Below are positions 28,412 through 37,597 of a stretch of DNA of 64,000 bases, in pieces. Position numbers and translations under genes: made by a program. Source of the stretch: Desulfobotulus alkaliphilus (GTDB lineage Bacteria; Desulfobacterota; Desulfobacteria; Desulfobacterales; ASO4-4); the NCBI RefSeq assembly GCF_007830435.1, contig NZ_VLLC01000002.1:62001-126000 (forward strand). Reading direction: 5' to 3'. The notes below the pieces were generated by a model. That model was not told where the DNA came from and did no database searches. It saw only the letters and a program-made list of their open reading frames with translations. How positions within the stretch are numbered: position 1 is the first letter of the stretch; every line of letters starts with the position of its first letter.

Positions 28412-28422
28412 TGCTGCATATA

Positions 28423-28621
28423 TTGTAAAAGTAAGTATTCAGCACGGTTTATTCCAAACTGCCAATGCTGTAGTTGTAGCAGCGTCTTACTGTTGCAAGG
28501 CTCCGAGGCTATTTGAAAGTGACATTGCAATCGTTTCGTCACGGGCAAATAGCCTGGGGCCTGTGCATCTTCCTTGCAGGTATGGTACCTGAAAAACTGT
28601 GCTGAACAGTTACTTGTAAAA
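28423..28621 (-). mobile_element. MITE-like repeat, copy C, internally deleted
   Basis: Element 28431-28613, 183 bp, reverse orientation, bounded by GTAAGTATTCAGCAC and the complement of GTAACTGTTCAGCAC. Perfect 8-bp target duplication TTGTAAAA at 28423-28430 and 28614-28621. Compared with copy G the middle ~164 bp are missing: ATCGTTTCG jumps directly to GTCACGGGC. Both ends are intact, so it is a shorter but recognisable transposition product. Lies between proS and rel. Confidence 0.9.
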
Positions 28622-28665
28622 AGGGTTGCCTGAACGGAACGGGGGATAGAAAGAGACGGAACGCC

Positions 28666-30819
28666 ATGATTCGTATTAACGATATCATCGACAGTATTCT
28701 CGATTATGATCCGGATGCGGACATTGATCTGGTGGAAAGGGCCTATATTTATTCAGCCCGGGTCCATGATGGTCAGGTACGGCTTTCCGGTGAGCCATAT
28801 CTGACGCATCCCCTTGAGGTTGCTGGCATTCTGGCGGATCTCCGGCTGGATGTGGTCAGTGTGGCAGCAGGTCTTCTCCATGATGTGGTGGAGGACACCC
28901 ATGCCACGGAAGAGGAAATCCGGCAGATGTTCGGTGCTGAAGTGGGGCATATTGTGGCGGGAGTTACAAAAATCAGCAAGCTGCCCTTCCAGACCTCGGA
29001 GCACAGGCAGGCGGAAAGTATCCGCAAGATGATTCTGGCCATGGCCGATGATATCCGGGTGATCCTGATCAAGCTCACGGACCGTCTGCACAATATGCGG
29101 ACCCTGCACTTCCATAAGAAAAAAGACAAGGCCATGAAGATATCCCAGGAAACATGGGATATCTATTCTCCCATTGCCGCCCGGCTGGGGATGTACCAGC
29201 TCAAAAATGAGCTGGATGATCTGGCTTTCCGTTATCTGAAGCCCGAGGCCTACGCCGAAATTGAGGCAGGCATTGCCAAAGACAGGGAAGAGCGGGCAAA
29301 TTATGTCGGTGAGGTGCAGGAGATTATTCGTAAGCGCATGGATGAAGCGGGTCTCCCTGCGGATATAACGGGCCGCTACAAGCAGATCCCCAGTATCTAT
29401 CAGAAGATGGTGCAGCAGAGGCTGAGTCTTGATGAAATTTATGATCTCACGGCATTCAGGATTATCCTGAACACCGTGCCCCAGTGTTACGAGGCTCTGG
29501 GCGTGGTCCATTCCCTTTGGCGTCCTTTGCCAAAGAAGTTCAAGGACTACATTGGTATGCCCAAGCCCAATATGTACCAGAGTCTGCACACCACAGTCAT
29601 TGGGCCCTATGGGGAGCGCATGGAAGTGCAGATCCGAACCTGGGACATGGACCGGGTGGCCAAAAGCGGCATTGCCGCCCATTGGAGCTACAAGGAAGGA
29701 AAGAGTGCGGATCCCAATATTTCACGGGCATTTACATGGCTCCAGAATCTTGTGGAAAATCAGGAGGATTACAGGGATCCCGATGAGTTTATGGAAAATG
29801 TGCGCATTGACCTTTTCCCGGACGAGGTCTATGTCTTCACCCCCCGTGGAGAAGTGAAGAATCTGCCCAAGGGGGCTACCCCTGTGGATTTTGCCTACAT
29901 GATCCATACGGAGGTGGGGGAGCAGTGCGCAGGCGCAAAGATCAATGGCCGCATGGTGCCCCTGAGCTATGAAATGCGGAACGGTGATATTGTTGAGATC
30001 ATTACGGCCAAGGACCACACGCCCAGCAAGGACTGGCTGAATTTTGTCAAGACCGTTCGGGCGAAAAACCGTATCCGTCAGTGGGTGAAAAGTCAGGAAA
30101 AGGAGCGTTCCCTTTCCCTGGGCCGGGAGCTTTGTGAAAAAACCTTCAGAAAGCAGAAGCTGAATTTTAACTCTCTGGTTAACACGGACACCATGCTGGA
30201 GGTGGCGCAGTTTTTTAATTTTAAAACGGTGGAGGATCTCATCGCCAATGTGGGCTACGGGAAAATAACGCCCCTGCAGGTGCTGAGAAGGTATGCGCCT
30301 TCGGAAGAGCCGGAAAAAAAGACAACGTCTTCTTTTCTTCAGAAGCTCATTACGGGACGCAGTCGTCGCAAGCCCCGTGGAGAAGGGGTTGTGGTCAAGG
30401 GACTGGATGATATTCTTGTGCGCTTTGGCAAGTGCTGTCAGCCCGTCCCCGGAGATCCTGTCATGGGGTATATTACCCAGGGGCAGGGGGTCAGTGTGCA
30501 CCACAAAAACTGTCCCAGCATCAAAACGCTGAATCCGGATCGCTATGTGGATGTGGACTGGGCCGGAGAACGTGCGGAATATTATCCCGTCCGCATACAG
30601 GTTCTTTCCAATGACAGGATGGGGCTGCTGGCGGATCTGGCATCGGCCGTTACCAAAACAGGGGCCAACATCCTTTCTGCCCATACGGAAACAGGAGAAA
30701 ACATGGATGTGACGACTTTTTTTACCGTGGGCGTGACGGGCAGGGAGCTGCTGGAAAAGGTGATGGGTGCCCTGCTGCGTATTCGTGAAGTGACGGATGT
30801 GCGGCGGATGGATCTGTAG
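28666..30819 (+). CDS. rel: RelA/SpoT-family (p)ppGpp synthetase/hydrolase
   Basis: 717 residues with the full bifunctional layout: HD hydrolase domain (HDVVEDTHAT near residue 70), synthetase domain (about 235-345, KQIPSIYQKM and MPKPNMYQSLHTTVIG), TGS (about 390-450, VFTPRGEVKNLPKGATPVDFAY), and C-terminal ACT domain (about 640-717). The HD residues are intact, so it should both make and degrade (p)ppGpp. The ribosome site before ATG 28666 is weak, which may matter because copy C lies just upstream in the probable leader. Confidence 0.95.
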   Translation: MIRINDIIDSILDYDPDADIDLVERAYIYSARVHDGQVRLSGEPYLTHPLEVAGILADLRLDVVSVAAGLLHDVVEDTHATEEEIRQMFGAEVGHIVAGVTKISKLPFQTSEHRQAESIRKMILAMADDIRVILIKLTDRLHNMRTLHFHKKKDKAMKISQETWDIYSPIAARLGMYQLKNELDDLAFRYLKPEAYAEIEAGIAKDREERANYVGEVQEIIRKRMDEAGLPADITGRYKQIPSIYQKMVQQRLSLDEIYDLTAFRIILNTVPQCYEALGVVHSLWRPLPKKFKDYIGMPKPNMYQSLHTTVIGPYGERMEVQIRTWDMDRVAKSGIAAHWSYKEGKSADPNISRAFTWLQNLVENQEDYRDPDEFMENVRIDLFPDEVYVFTPRGEVKNLPKGATPVDFAYMIHTEVGEQCAGAKINGRMVPLSYEMRNGDIVEIITAKDHTPSKDWLNFVKTVRAKNRIRQWVKSQEKERSLSLGRELCEKTFRKQKLNFNSLVNTDTMLEVAQFFNFKTVEDLIANVGYGKITPLQVLRRYAPSEEPEKKTTSSFLQKLITGRSRRKPRGEGVVVKGLDDILVRFGKCCQPVPGDPVMGYITQGQGVSVHHKNCPSIKTLNPDRYVDVDWAGERAEYYPVRIQVLSNDRMGLLADLASAVTKTGANILSAHTETGENMDVTTFFTVGVTGRELLEKVMGALLRIREVTDVRRMDL

Positions 30820-30854
30820 CAGGGAGTCTTAGGGTATCATATGTAAAAAAAAGA

Positions 30855-31090
30855 ATATCAGTTCAGCACAGTTTTCCAAGTCCATACCTGCAAGACAGAT
30901 GCACAGGCCCCAGGCTATTTGCCTGTGACGTAATCCGACACTCAAGCTGAAAAGCTCAAGCCCTTTACGGGAGCAAAAGTGCTTCAAGGATCTTGAGTGC
31001 CGGAATCCGAAACGATTGCAATGTCACTTGCAAATTGCCACGGAGCCTTGCAGCATTGGCAGTTCAGAATATACTGTGCTGAATAATTAC
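30855..31090 (+). mobile_element. MITE-like repeat, copy D, with a different core
   Basis: 236 bp, forward orientation. The outer ~75 bp on the left and the right-hand part from about 31008 match the other copies, but the centre (about 30930-31008) is a different inverted-repeat module: ACACTCAAG on one side and CTTGAGTG on the other. Flanking 8-mers AAAAAAGA and TAAAAAGG are only similar, so the copy is old. Located right after rel and before a terminator. Confidence 0.8.
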
Positions 31091-31091
31091 T

Positions 31092-31133
31092 AAAAAGGGT
31101 CTTCAGGAAGTGGTTTCCAGAAGACCCTTTTTT
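31092..31133. terminator. Bidirectional terminator between rel and rpmB
   Basis: AAAAAGGGTCTTC and GAAGACCCTTTTTT form a 13-bp stem with a 15-base loop; A- and T-runs on both sides make it work in either direction for these convergent genes. Confidence 0.85.
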
Positions 31134-31176
31134 GATTGTTCACCGGCATGGCCAGTCAGCCTGTCAGCCCCTGAGA

Positions 31177-31368
31177 TCACCCTTTTTTGACGACCCGGCC
31201 TGACTTGATGCACTGGGTGCAGACCTTCATACGCTTGAGGCCGCCATTGTGCAAGGCACGTACGTTCTGAAGGTTGGGATTGAATCGGCGCTTGTTCACA
31301 TTGTGGGCATGGCTGATGTTGTTTCCGACCATGGGTTTTTTTCCACAGATATCACATTCTCTGGACAT
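31177..31368 (-). CDS. rpmB: 50S ribosomal protein L28
   Basis: 63 residues from ATG 31368, with AGGGAG 8 bases upstream; the frame up to 31419 is unsupported. Begins [23 protein letters not shown] and ends with a [10 protein letters not shown] block, so the zinc-binding cysteine form of L28 is present. Monocistronic between a terminator and bamD. Confidence 0.96.
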   Translation of the reverse strand: MSRECDICGKKPMVGNNISHAHNVNKRRFNPNLQNVRALHNGGLKRMKVCTQCIKSGRVVKKG

Positions 31369-31559
31369 GATGCATTCTCCCTGCTGATAGAAAATACGAA
31401 TAAGGATGCATGGAAACATGCAGCCGTTTATCCGCTTTTGATTTTAAATTTTCCGGATTCCGGTACCAGGCGGAGCAGAGGCCGGATATATACCAAAACC
31501 ATAACCCAATACACCAAGGCGGGATGGAAGTAAAGACCTGTGTGGTCTTTAAAGTAAAG

Positions 31560-32225
31560 TTACTTTTTATCCTCTTTTTCCAGAATCTGCCGGATTTTCT
31601 CCAAAAGAATCTTGCCCTCTTTGGCCTGAGGTGTTTCAGGATAGCCATTGATCAGGGTTTGCAGCCGGGCTTGCGCTGCTGTAAATGCCTTGGTTCTGAA
31701 ATAATAGCGTGCAACATAGAGTTCCGCACCGGCAAGGCTTTCCCGACACGCCCTGATTTTTTCTCGGGCTTTTTCCGCATAGGGAGAGGCCGGGTAATCT
31801 TCCTGGAGTCTCAGAAAGACATAGAGGGCATTTCTGGCGGCTGTCTGATCCCTGTCCACACTGTCCATGCGTTCAAAATGGCACATGGCCAATTGGAAAA
31901 CCGCCCTGGGTGTTTCCGCATTGTTTGGATGCAGGCGTTCAAACTCTGCGTAAACAATGGCTGCTTCTGCATATTCCTTCAGGGCGTAATGGGAGTCTGC
32001 AATGCGGATGGTGGCTTCTGTTACGTGCTGGCTGAAGGGATACCAGTCCCGCAGACGCTGGAAGCTTTCCAGGGCACGGCGGTATTTTTCATTTTCAAAG
32101 GCTTCCCTGCCTTCAACGAGAAGTTCCGGAGCCGTTTTTTCCGGTTTTTTACCGAGAAGGCCACATCCTCCAATCAGGGCGCACAGGAAAAGGAGTAAAA
32201 GGGTGGAAAAAATTTTTGATTTCAT
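31560..32225 (-). CDS. bamD: Outer membrane assembly lipoprotein BamD
   Basis: 221 residues from ATG 32225 (AGGGA 4 bases upstream). Signal peptide with lipobox LIGGC (cysteine about residue 21), then several TPR-like helical repeats; FENEKYRRALESFQRLRDWYP opens the first. BamD is the essential helical lipoprotein of the BAM beta-barrel insertion machine. Probably read from the trxA-trxB transcript; the gap to trxB is 115 bases. Confidence 0.9.
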   Translation of the reverse strand: MKSKIFSTLLLLFLCALIGGCGLLGKKPEKTAPELLVEGREAFENEKYRRALESFQRLRDWYPFSQHVTEATIRIADSHYALKEYAEAAIVYAEFERLHPNNAETPRAVFQLAMCHFERMDSVDRDQTAARNALYVFLRLQEDYPASPYAEKAREKIRACRESLAGAELYVARYYFRTKAFTAAQARLQTLINGYPETPQAKEGKILLEKIRQILEKEDKK

Positions 32226-32340
32226 GGTTCCCTGAAAAAAATTTGGGGTACCCGGCAGGGTGTCCTGCGGTTTTTCAACCTGCCCGTTAAGCTGCCCCGG
32301 AAAATCAGGGCCGCGGAATCTGTCTTTCAGCCATTTGTTT

Positions 32341-33264
32341 TCAGGCTGTGATGTAATGCTCTGCCGCCACAGCGGCAATGGCGGCATCTCCTACGGCGGT
32401 GGCTACCTGCCTTAGGGGGGTGTTACGCACGTCTCCGCAGGCAAAGACCCCCGGTACCGAGGTTTCCATACGCTCATTGGCAATGATAAAGCCGTATTCA
32501 TCCGTGGCGAGGGTGTTTTTAACAAATGAGGTGTGGGGCGTGATGCCAATCCAGATAAAGCAGCCATCCGCAGGCAGTTTGCTGATTTCTCCGGTTTTGA
32601 CATTGCGTATGCGTACGCCTTCCAGCCCCCGGTCTCCCCCGAGTATGGCTTCCGGAACAGAATCCCAGACCATGGTAATTTTCGGGTTGGAAAGGGCCCT
32701 TTCCTGAAGAATCCGGGTGGCCCTGAGCTGATCCCTGCGGTGGACAAGAAAGACCCGGTCCACAAAGCGGGTCAGATAAAGGGATTCCTGGACAGCCGTA
32801 TCGCCTCCGCCAATGGCCACAACGGTTTTTTCCTTGAAAAAGGGAGCATCACAGGTGGCGCAGAAGGAAACGCCTCTACCGTAATAATCATCTTCTCCGG
32901 GAATGCCCAGTTTTTTTGCAAAGGCACCTGTGGCAATGATCAGGGTTTTTGCATAAAGGCTTTTGTCTGTCAGTACCACTTCCTTAACATCCCCTTCCGG
33001 ACGGATGGCCACAACTTCCTCATAGGCCGTTTCAAGACCAAAGGCATTGGCCTGGGCGGTGATGCGTTCGGCCAGCTCTGCTCCGGCAATGCCTTCGGGA
33101 AAACCGGGGTAGTTTTCCACCCAGTCCGTGATCATGATCTGCCCGCCGGGAATCATTTTTTCTATGAGCAGGGTTTTCATGCGGGCCCTGCAGGCATAAA
33201 GACCGGCTGTCAGGCCTGCGGGACCGCCTCCGATGATGATAAGGTCGTATATGTTTGCATCCAT
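32341..33264 (-). CDS. trxB: Thioredoxin reductase
   Basis: 307 residues. FAD-binding GGGPAGLTAGLYA at the N-terminus, redox-active CATC (about residue 138), NADPH-binding GGGDTAVQE, and the C-terminal GDVRNTPLRQ flavin motif. It reduces thioredoxin with NADPH. Starts 7 bases after the trxA stop. Confidence 0.96.
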   Translation of the reverse strand: MDANIYDLIIIGGGPAGLTAGLYACRARMKTLLIEKMIPGGQIMITDWVENYPGFPEGIAGAELAERITAQANAFGLETAYEEVVAIRPEGDVKEVVLTDKSLYAKTLIIATGAFAKKLGIPGEDDYYGRGVSFCATCDAPFFKEKTVVAIGGGDTAVQESLYLTRFVDRVFLVHRRDQLRATRILQERALSNPKITMVWDSVPEAILGGDRGLEGVRIRNVKTGEISKLPADGCFIWIGITPHTSFVKNTLATDEYGFIIANERMETSVPGVFACGDVRNTPLRQVATAVGDAAIAAVAAEHYITA

Positions 33265-33271
33265 GGATGTT

Positions 33272-33601
33272 CTATCCGATCATCTGATTCAGAAGCTCTT
33301 CAATTTTGGGTTTGGCCATCATGCCAGTGACCTGCTCCACCATTTTGCCGTCTTTGAAGAAAATCAGGGTAGGAATGGCTTTGACATCAAACTTTCCCGG
33401 GGTAATGGGGTTGTCATCCACATTGCACTTGGCAATTTTAGCCTTGCCTTCAAATTTTTTTGCCATTTCTTCGATAATCGGGGTCATGGCTCTGCAGGGA
33501 CCGCACCAGGGAGCCCAGAAGTCAATGAGGACCGGTTTGTCTGACTGAAGAACTTCTTTTTCAAAATCCGCATCACCAATTTCAAGAACACCGTCTGCCA
33601 T
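33272..33601 (-). CDS. trxA: Thioredoxin
   Basis: 109 residues with the classical WCGPC active site (residues ~32-36) and the cis-proline motif AIPT. AAAGGAG lies 8 bases before ATG 33601. First gene of trxA-trxB-(bamD), behind a strong promoter. Confidence 0.97.
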   Translation of the reverse strand: MADGVLEIGDADFEKEVLQSDKPVLIDFWAPWCGPCRAMTPIIEEMAKKFEGKAKIAKCNVDDNPITPGKFDVKAIPTLIFFKDGKMVEQVTGMMAKPKIEELLNQMIG

Positions 33602-33680
33602 GGAGTTTCTCCTTTACTGATATCTTTAATTTGTCGGGAAACAACGGACTGAAAAACAGCCCGTTTTTAAATTACAGGCT

Positions 33681-33709
33681 ACTATAGGGGCCGACCAGCA
33701 CCTTGTCAA
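33681..33709 (-). promoter_or_regulatory. Sigma70 promoter of trxA-trxB
   Basis: On the minus strand a perfect TTGACA is followed after exactly 17 bases by TATAGT. This is the best housekeeping promoter in the window and lies about 80 bases upstream of trxA. Confidence 0.8.
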
Positions 33710-33824
33710 TGAAGCCCGCCAGAGCAGCAGGGTGGTGCTGGCAGTTTCCTTCACAGAGCATCGATTTTCCGGAAGGTTACACAGGCCATTTAAAAAACCG
33801 AAGAGAGATCCTTGCCTGATGGTT

Positions 33825-35036
33825 TTAAGCTGCGGTCAGATTCCTGCTCCACTCACAGGCTTCCAGATAAAGTCCCGGAACAAGGGTTTCGGAAAGCTTG
33901 ATGGCGGCAAGGGCTTTGGGTACCTGATCCCACTCACCCTTCTCATAGGCCTCGGCCAGACTGAGGAAAGGGTAAAGGGGGCCGTTTTTTTCCAAAAGGG
34001 CCCTTTCAATATCCCTGGAAAGGGAGAGCTGGCCAAGAATTTTATCCATGGGTTCATCAAGGATGGCATCAAGGAGGGAAAACATGCCCAAGGTAAAGAG
34101 CTGGCTGGAGAGACCGGGTTTTTCCGTTGCCACTCCCAGACGTTCACAGAATCTTGCCCTGATACAGGAGGCCTTCATCAGGGCCTCGGGCTTGTTGCCG
34201 CATATTTTAGTCAGGGTAATGATGGCGATGAAGCGACGGATTTCATCGGTTCCCAGCAGCACAAGGGCCTGACGGATGGAGGTGATTTCCCGTATGCGCT
34301 TGAAAAAGGCGGAATTGATGTAGCGCAGAAGGGTGTAAGCAATGCCCACATCCCTGTGGATCAGGGCTTCAATGCGGTCAAAATCCATATCCGGCATGGC
34401 GCTTTCCGCAGTAATCTGAAGGAGGTTGAGGTATTGTCCCTGAATCTGACGACCCCGGATGATTTCCGGCCTGCAGAAAAAATACCCCTGAAAAAGGGAA
34501 AAACCCATGGCGACCGCCATGGCAAACTGCTCATGGGTTTCCACCTTTTCCGCAAGGAAAACGGGCTTTCTTTTTGTTTCCATGGCCATGGATTCTCTGA
34601 TCTTTTCCGGAGAGGTGTTCATAAAATCGATTTTGATAATCCGGGCAATTTCAGTCAGTTCTTTCCATTCCGGTGTATAGATGAAATCATCCAGTGCCAG
34701 CACATAGCCTTTTCCCGCCATTTCCCTGCACGCCTGAATGACTTCCACCGTAGGATGCACGGTTTCAAGGATTTCCACCACCGTATCCTTTGATGGCAGC
34801 ATGAGGGGAACCTTTTGAATCAGCAGGTTTTCCGTAAAATTGATAAAGGCCTTTTTCCCTTCGGTCAGGGTCTGCATGCCAATATCCATAAAACTGTTGG
34901 CAATGAGCTGATAGGAGGCCAGATCTCCGTCCATTTCCGGCATGGCATTGTTCATGCCGTTGCGGAAAAGCAGCTCAAAGGCCACAATCTGTTTTTTTGT
35001 ATTGAATATGGGTTGTCTTGCTACAAAGGTTTCCAT
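33825..35036 (-). CDS. EAL-like/HDOD signalling protein
   Basis: 403 residues from ATG 35036 (GAGG 6 bases upstream). The N-terminal ~200 residues are a degenerate EAL domain of the YuxH type: FELLFRN replaces the EAL signature, though ALDDFIY remains. The C-terminal half is an HDOD domain (about 205-400, LLRYINSAFFKRIREITSIRQALVLLGTDEIRR). Such proteins act as regulators without phosphodiesterase activity, in taxis or stress. Divergent from the purN-like gene. Confidence 0.85.
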   Translation of the reverse strand: METFVARQPIFNTKKQIVAFELLFRNGMNNAMPEMDGDLASYQLIANSFMDIGMQTLTEGKKAFINFTENLLIQKVPLMLPSKDTVVEILETVHPTVEVIQACREMAGKGYVLALDDFIYTPEWKELTEIARIIKIDFMNTSPEKIRESMAMETKRKPVFLAEKVETHEQFAMAVAMGFSLFQGYFFCRPEIIRGRQIQGQYLNLLQITAESAMPDMDFDRIEALIHRDVGIAYTLLRYINSAFFKRIREITSIRQALVLLGTDEIRRFIAIITLTKICGNKPEALMKASCIRARFCERLGVATEKPGLSSQLFTLGMFSLLDAILDEPMDKILGQLSLSRDIERALLEKNGPLYPFLSLAEAYEKGEWDQVPKALAAIKLSETLVPGLYLEACEWSRNLTAA

Positions 35037-35209
35037 GGCTGCCTCGTCATAGGAGGGATTTTTTGTCCCGCTGTCTGGAAAAAAACCTGAAAATCGGATA
35101 TGGCTTCTGGCTGTGATCCGTAACCGCATACATCATGCATTGTAAACATATAGCAGTATGGCTTCTTTTTGTCATCTGCTTCTTGGGATTGTTGCTGAAA
35201 GGTGTAAGG

Positions 35210-36007
35210 ATGAAAAAAAAACTGGCCCTTGCCATTTTGCTGTCCGGCGGTGGCAGCAATGCCCAGGCCATCATGGACGCCTGCAGAAGCGGTGCCCTGG
35301 ATGCAAAAGTCCGCATTGTGGGGGCAGACCGGCTGAGTGCGGGGGGCCTCGACCGGGCTGCGGCCATGGGGGTGGACCATTTTGTGGTGGATTATAAGGG
35401 CATACTGCAGGATACGGAAGCCTCTTCCGTATACCCTCCGCCCCCGGATCTGGACCTTGGGGATGTTTTGAAAAAACAGCATCTTTTCCCCGAAGACAGG
35501 GCGTCTGAAGAAGGCTGTGTGTCTGAAAAGGTCCGGCATTTTTTCATGCGCAGGGCCGCTGCGGAAAGGATGCTGCTGGATGCCCTCCTGCCCTTTGAGC
35601 CGGACCTCATTGTTCTGGCAGGTTTTATGCGAACCCTTTCCCCCTATTTCATCGACAGGATGCAGCAGCCCGGAGAGCTGCCGAAGATCATGAATATCCA
35701 TCCGGCCCTGCTGCCTGCCTTTCCCGGTACGGACGGGTACGGAGATACCTTCAGGCATGGATGCAGGGTGGGGGGATGTACGGTGCATTTTGTGGATTAC
35801 GGTGAAGATTCCGGCCCCATTGTGGGGCAGGCAGCCTTTCCCATTCTGCCCGGAGACAGCCTTGAGGATGTGAAGCGCAGGGGCCTTGAGGAAGAGTGGA
35901 AGCTCTACCCTTCCTGCATACAGCTGTATGCCGAAGGCCGTCTGGTTCTGGAAAACCGGCCCCAGCGCAGCGGGGCCGTCCGCAGGGTGGTGCGGGTGCT
36001 TTCCTAG
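35210..36007 (+). CDS. purN: Phosphoribosylglycinamide formyltransferase-like protein with an insertion
   Basis: 265 residues, about 50 longer than typical PurN. N-terminal LLSGGGSNAQAI and the active-site blocks NIHPALLPAFPG and DYGEDSGPIV are intact, so formyl transfer from 10-formyl-THF to GAR is plausible. An extra segment (about residues 65-115: proline-rich YPPPPDLDLG, then charged helices) lies between the nucleotide fold and the LAGFMR strand. The stop overlaps the convergent TraB-family gene by 4 bases. Confidence 0.85.
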   Translation: MKKKLALAILLSGGGSNAQAIMDACRSGALDAKVRIVGADRLSAGGLDRAAAMGVDHFVVDYKGILQDTEASSVYPPPPDLDLGDVLKKQHLFPEDRASEEGCVSEKVRHFFMRRAAAERMLLDALLPFEPDLIVLAGFMRTLSPYFIDRMQQPGELPKIMNIHPALLPAFPGTDGYGDTFRHGCRVGGCTVHFVDYGEDSGPIVGQAAFPILPGDSLEDVKRRGLEEEWKLYPSCIQLYAEGRLVLENRPQRSGAVRRVVRVLS

Positions 36008-37194
36008 CCCAGCAGCCGGATCATAAGGGGCAGGGCCACAAAGGTGCCCACGGAGCTGCCAAGGTTGGTGAAGACCACCACCAGAAGGATCCTTGTGGCT
36101 TTATTCTTCCAGAAGCCCCTGAGGTTTGTGATGTCTTTGTTCAGGTTCTGCATATCTGCCACGCAGGGTTTTCTGAGAAAGACTTCCGTGAGTCCGGCCA
36201 CCCATCCCGCTGCCACCATGGGGTTGAGGGAAGTCAGGGGTGCTGCCACAACGGCTGTGAGTATGGTCAGGGGATGGGCCATGGATACGGCAGCTCCGAT
36301 GCCGGCGAAAACGCCGTTGGCAATGACCCAGAAGACAAGCATTTCAATGCCCGTATCCTTTCCGCCGAAAAAAAATCCAGCGGCAAAGATCAGTATAATA
36401 ATGGCGGGAAGCAGCCATTTGAGGATTTTTCCGGTTTTGCCCGGCGGGGGGGTGGTTTCAAGGGGGGCTGTGTCTATGGCTTTTTCCCAGTAGTCAAGAA
36501 TCCCCGGCACATGCCCGGCACCGACCACGGCCACAATGTTTTTTCCCGGAGCCGTGCGGATTTTTTCCGCAAGATACTGATCCCTCTCATCAATGAGCAC
36601 CTGCTGAAGAACGGGGTGGGCACCGGCCATTTCTTCCATGAGAGAGGCCATGGCATCCTTGTTTTTCAGGCGTTCAATTTCTTCTTCCTGAATGGTATCC
36701 GCCTCAAAGCCGGAGCCTAAGAGTTGAAAAATCAGTTTGCTTTTGGCAAAAAAACCCATTTTTCCCCAGATCCGGGCAAGGGTAATGCGCACTTCCCGGT
36801 CTGCCAGATGAATGGCAGCGCCGGTTTTTTCAGCACCCTCAATGGCCCGGAGCATTTCTTCGCCGGGCCGGATGTCCATACGGTCGGCTATGCGTTTCTG
36901 AAAGGCCGCAAGCATGAGGTTGGAGAGCAGCAGAAAGGCTTTTTTTTCACGGATCACCTGAAGGATATCCATGTTCTGCCAGCGGTCCGGAGAACGGATG
37001 GATTCATATCTGGATGCGCAGAGTTCCACGGCCACCGTATCCGGTCTGTATTTTTGTATGGCCTCTTCAACTTCTTCGGCACTCTGCCTTGAAACATGGG
37101 CCGTACCGATGAGGCAGATGCTTTTTTCTCCGTGGCGGAGAAAGGTGAGATTTTCGCTTTCGTATGTATCCTGTGCAGGTTCAGCAGCGTTCAT
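36004..37194 (-). CDS. TraB/PrgY-family membrane protein
   Basis: 396 residues from ATG 37194; the frame continues into repeat E but that part is repeat sequence. The N-terminal half is a TraB/TIKI-like domain with GTAHVSRQSAEEV, VELCASRYES and GAGHVPGI, which contain conserved acidic and histidine residues of a possible metal protease. The C-terminal ~150 residues have four or five membrane segments. Related proteins include PrgY, which dampens pheromone signals in enterococci, but the role here is unknown. Confidence 0.85.
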   Translation of the reverse strand: MNAAEPAQDTYESENLTFLRHGEKSICLIGTAHVSRQSAEEVEEAIQKYRPDTVAVELCASRYESIRSPDRWQNMDILQVIREKKAFLLLSNLMLAAFQKRIADRMDIRPGEEMLRAIEGAEKTGAAIHLADREVRITLARIWGKMGFFAKSKLIFQLLGSGFEADTIQEEEIERLKNKDAMASLMEEMAGAHPVLQQVLIDERDQYLAEKIRTAPGKNIVAVVGAGHVPGILDYWEKAIDTAPLETTPPPGKTGKILKWLLPAIIILIFAAGFFFGGKDTGIEMLVFWVIANGVFAGIGAAVSMAHPLTILTAVVAAPLTSLNPMVAAGWVAGLTEVFLRKPCVADMQNLNKDITNLRGFWKNKATRILLVVVFTNLGSSVGTFVALPLMIRLLG

Positions 37195-37227
37195 GTTTTT
37201 TTCCAGTATTTCATGTGGTTTTACGTA

Positions 37228-37588
37228 AAAAAAAGGTAACTGTTCAGCAGAGTTTTTCATATCATACCTGCAAGACAGATGCACAGGCTCCAGGCTATTT
37301 GCCCGTGACGCAATCTTATTCGGGAGCTTCTTGCCCTGTGCGGAAGCGGAAAAACCCCCCCGCCACAGGCAGGATAAGCTTTTTGATTACCATGCCAGGC
37401 TTAAGTACGCTGCCTTTGTGGCGGCTCAGACAGTTTGCCGCTTCTTTCGCCCAGGCCTGCAAAGCTCTGATCCGAAACGATTGCAATGTCACTTTCAAAT
37501 AGCCTCGGAGCCTTGCAACAGTACGAAGCTGCTGCAATGACAGCATTGGCAGTTCGAAATAAATTGTGCTGAATAATTACAAAAAAAG
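37228..37588 (+). mobile_element. MITE-like repeat, copy E (with target duplication)
   Basis: Element 37236-37580, 345 bp, forward. Target duplication AAAAAAAG at 37228-37235 and 37581-37588. Ends GTAACTGTTCAGCAG and complement of GTAATTATTCAGCAC. Sequence changes are few compared with copies A and G, so it is fairly young. It lies just upstream of the TraB-family gene, where it may carry or disrupt the promoter. Confidence 0.9.
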
Positions 37589-37597
37589 ATCTTTTAT

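Noticed and set aside
33681-33768. 29-codon minus-strand frame MLCEGNCQHHPAALAG overlapping the trxA promoter
   Set aside because: No ribosome site, and it overlaps a strong -35/-10 pair, which explains the sequence better.
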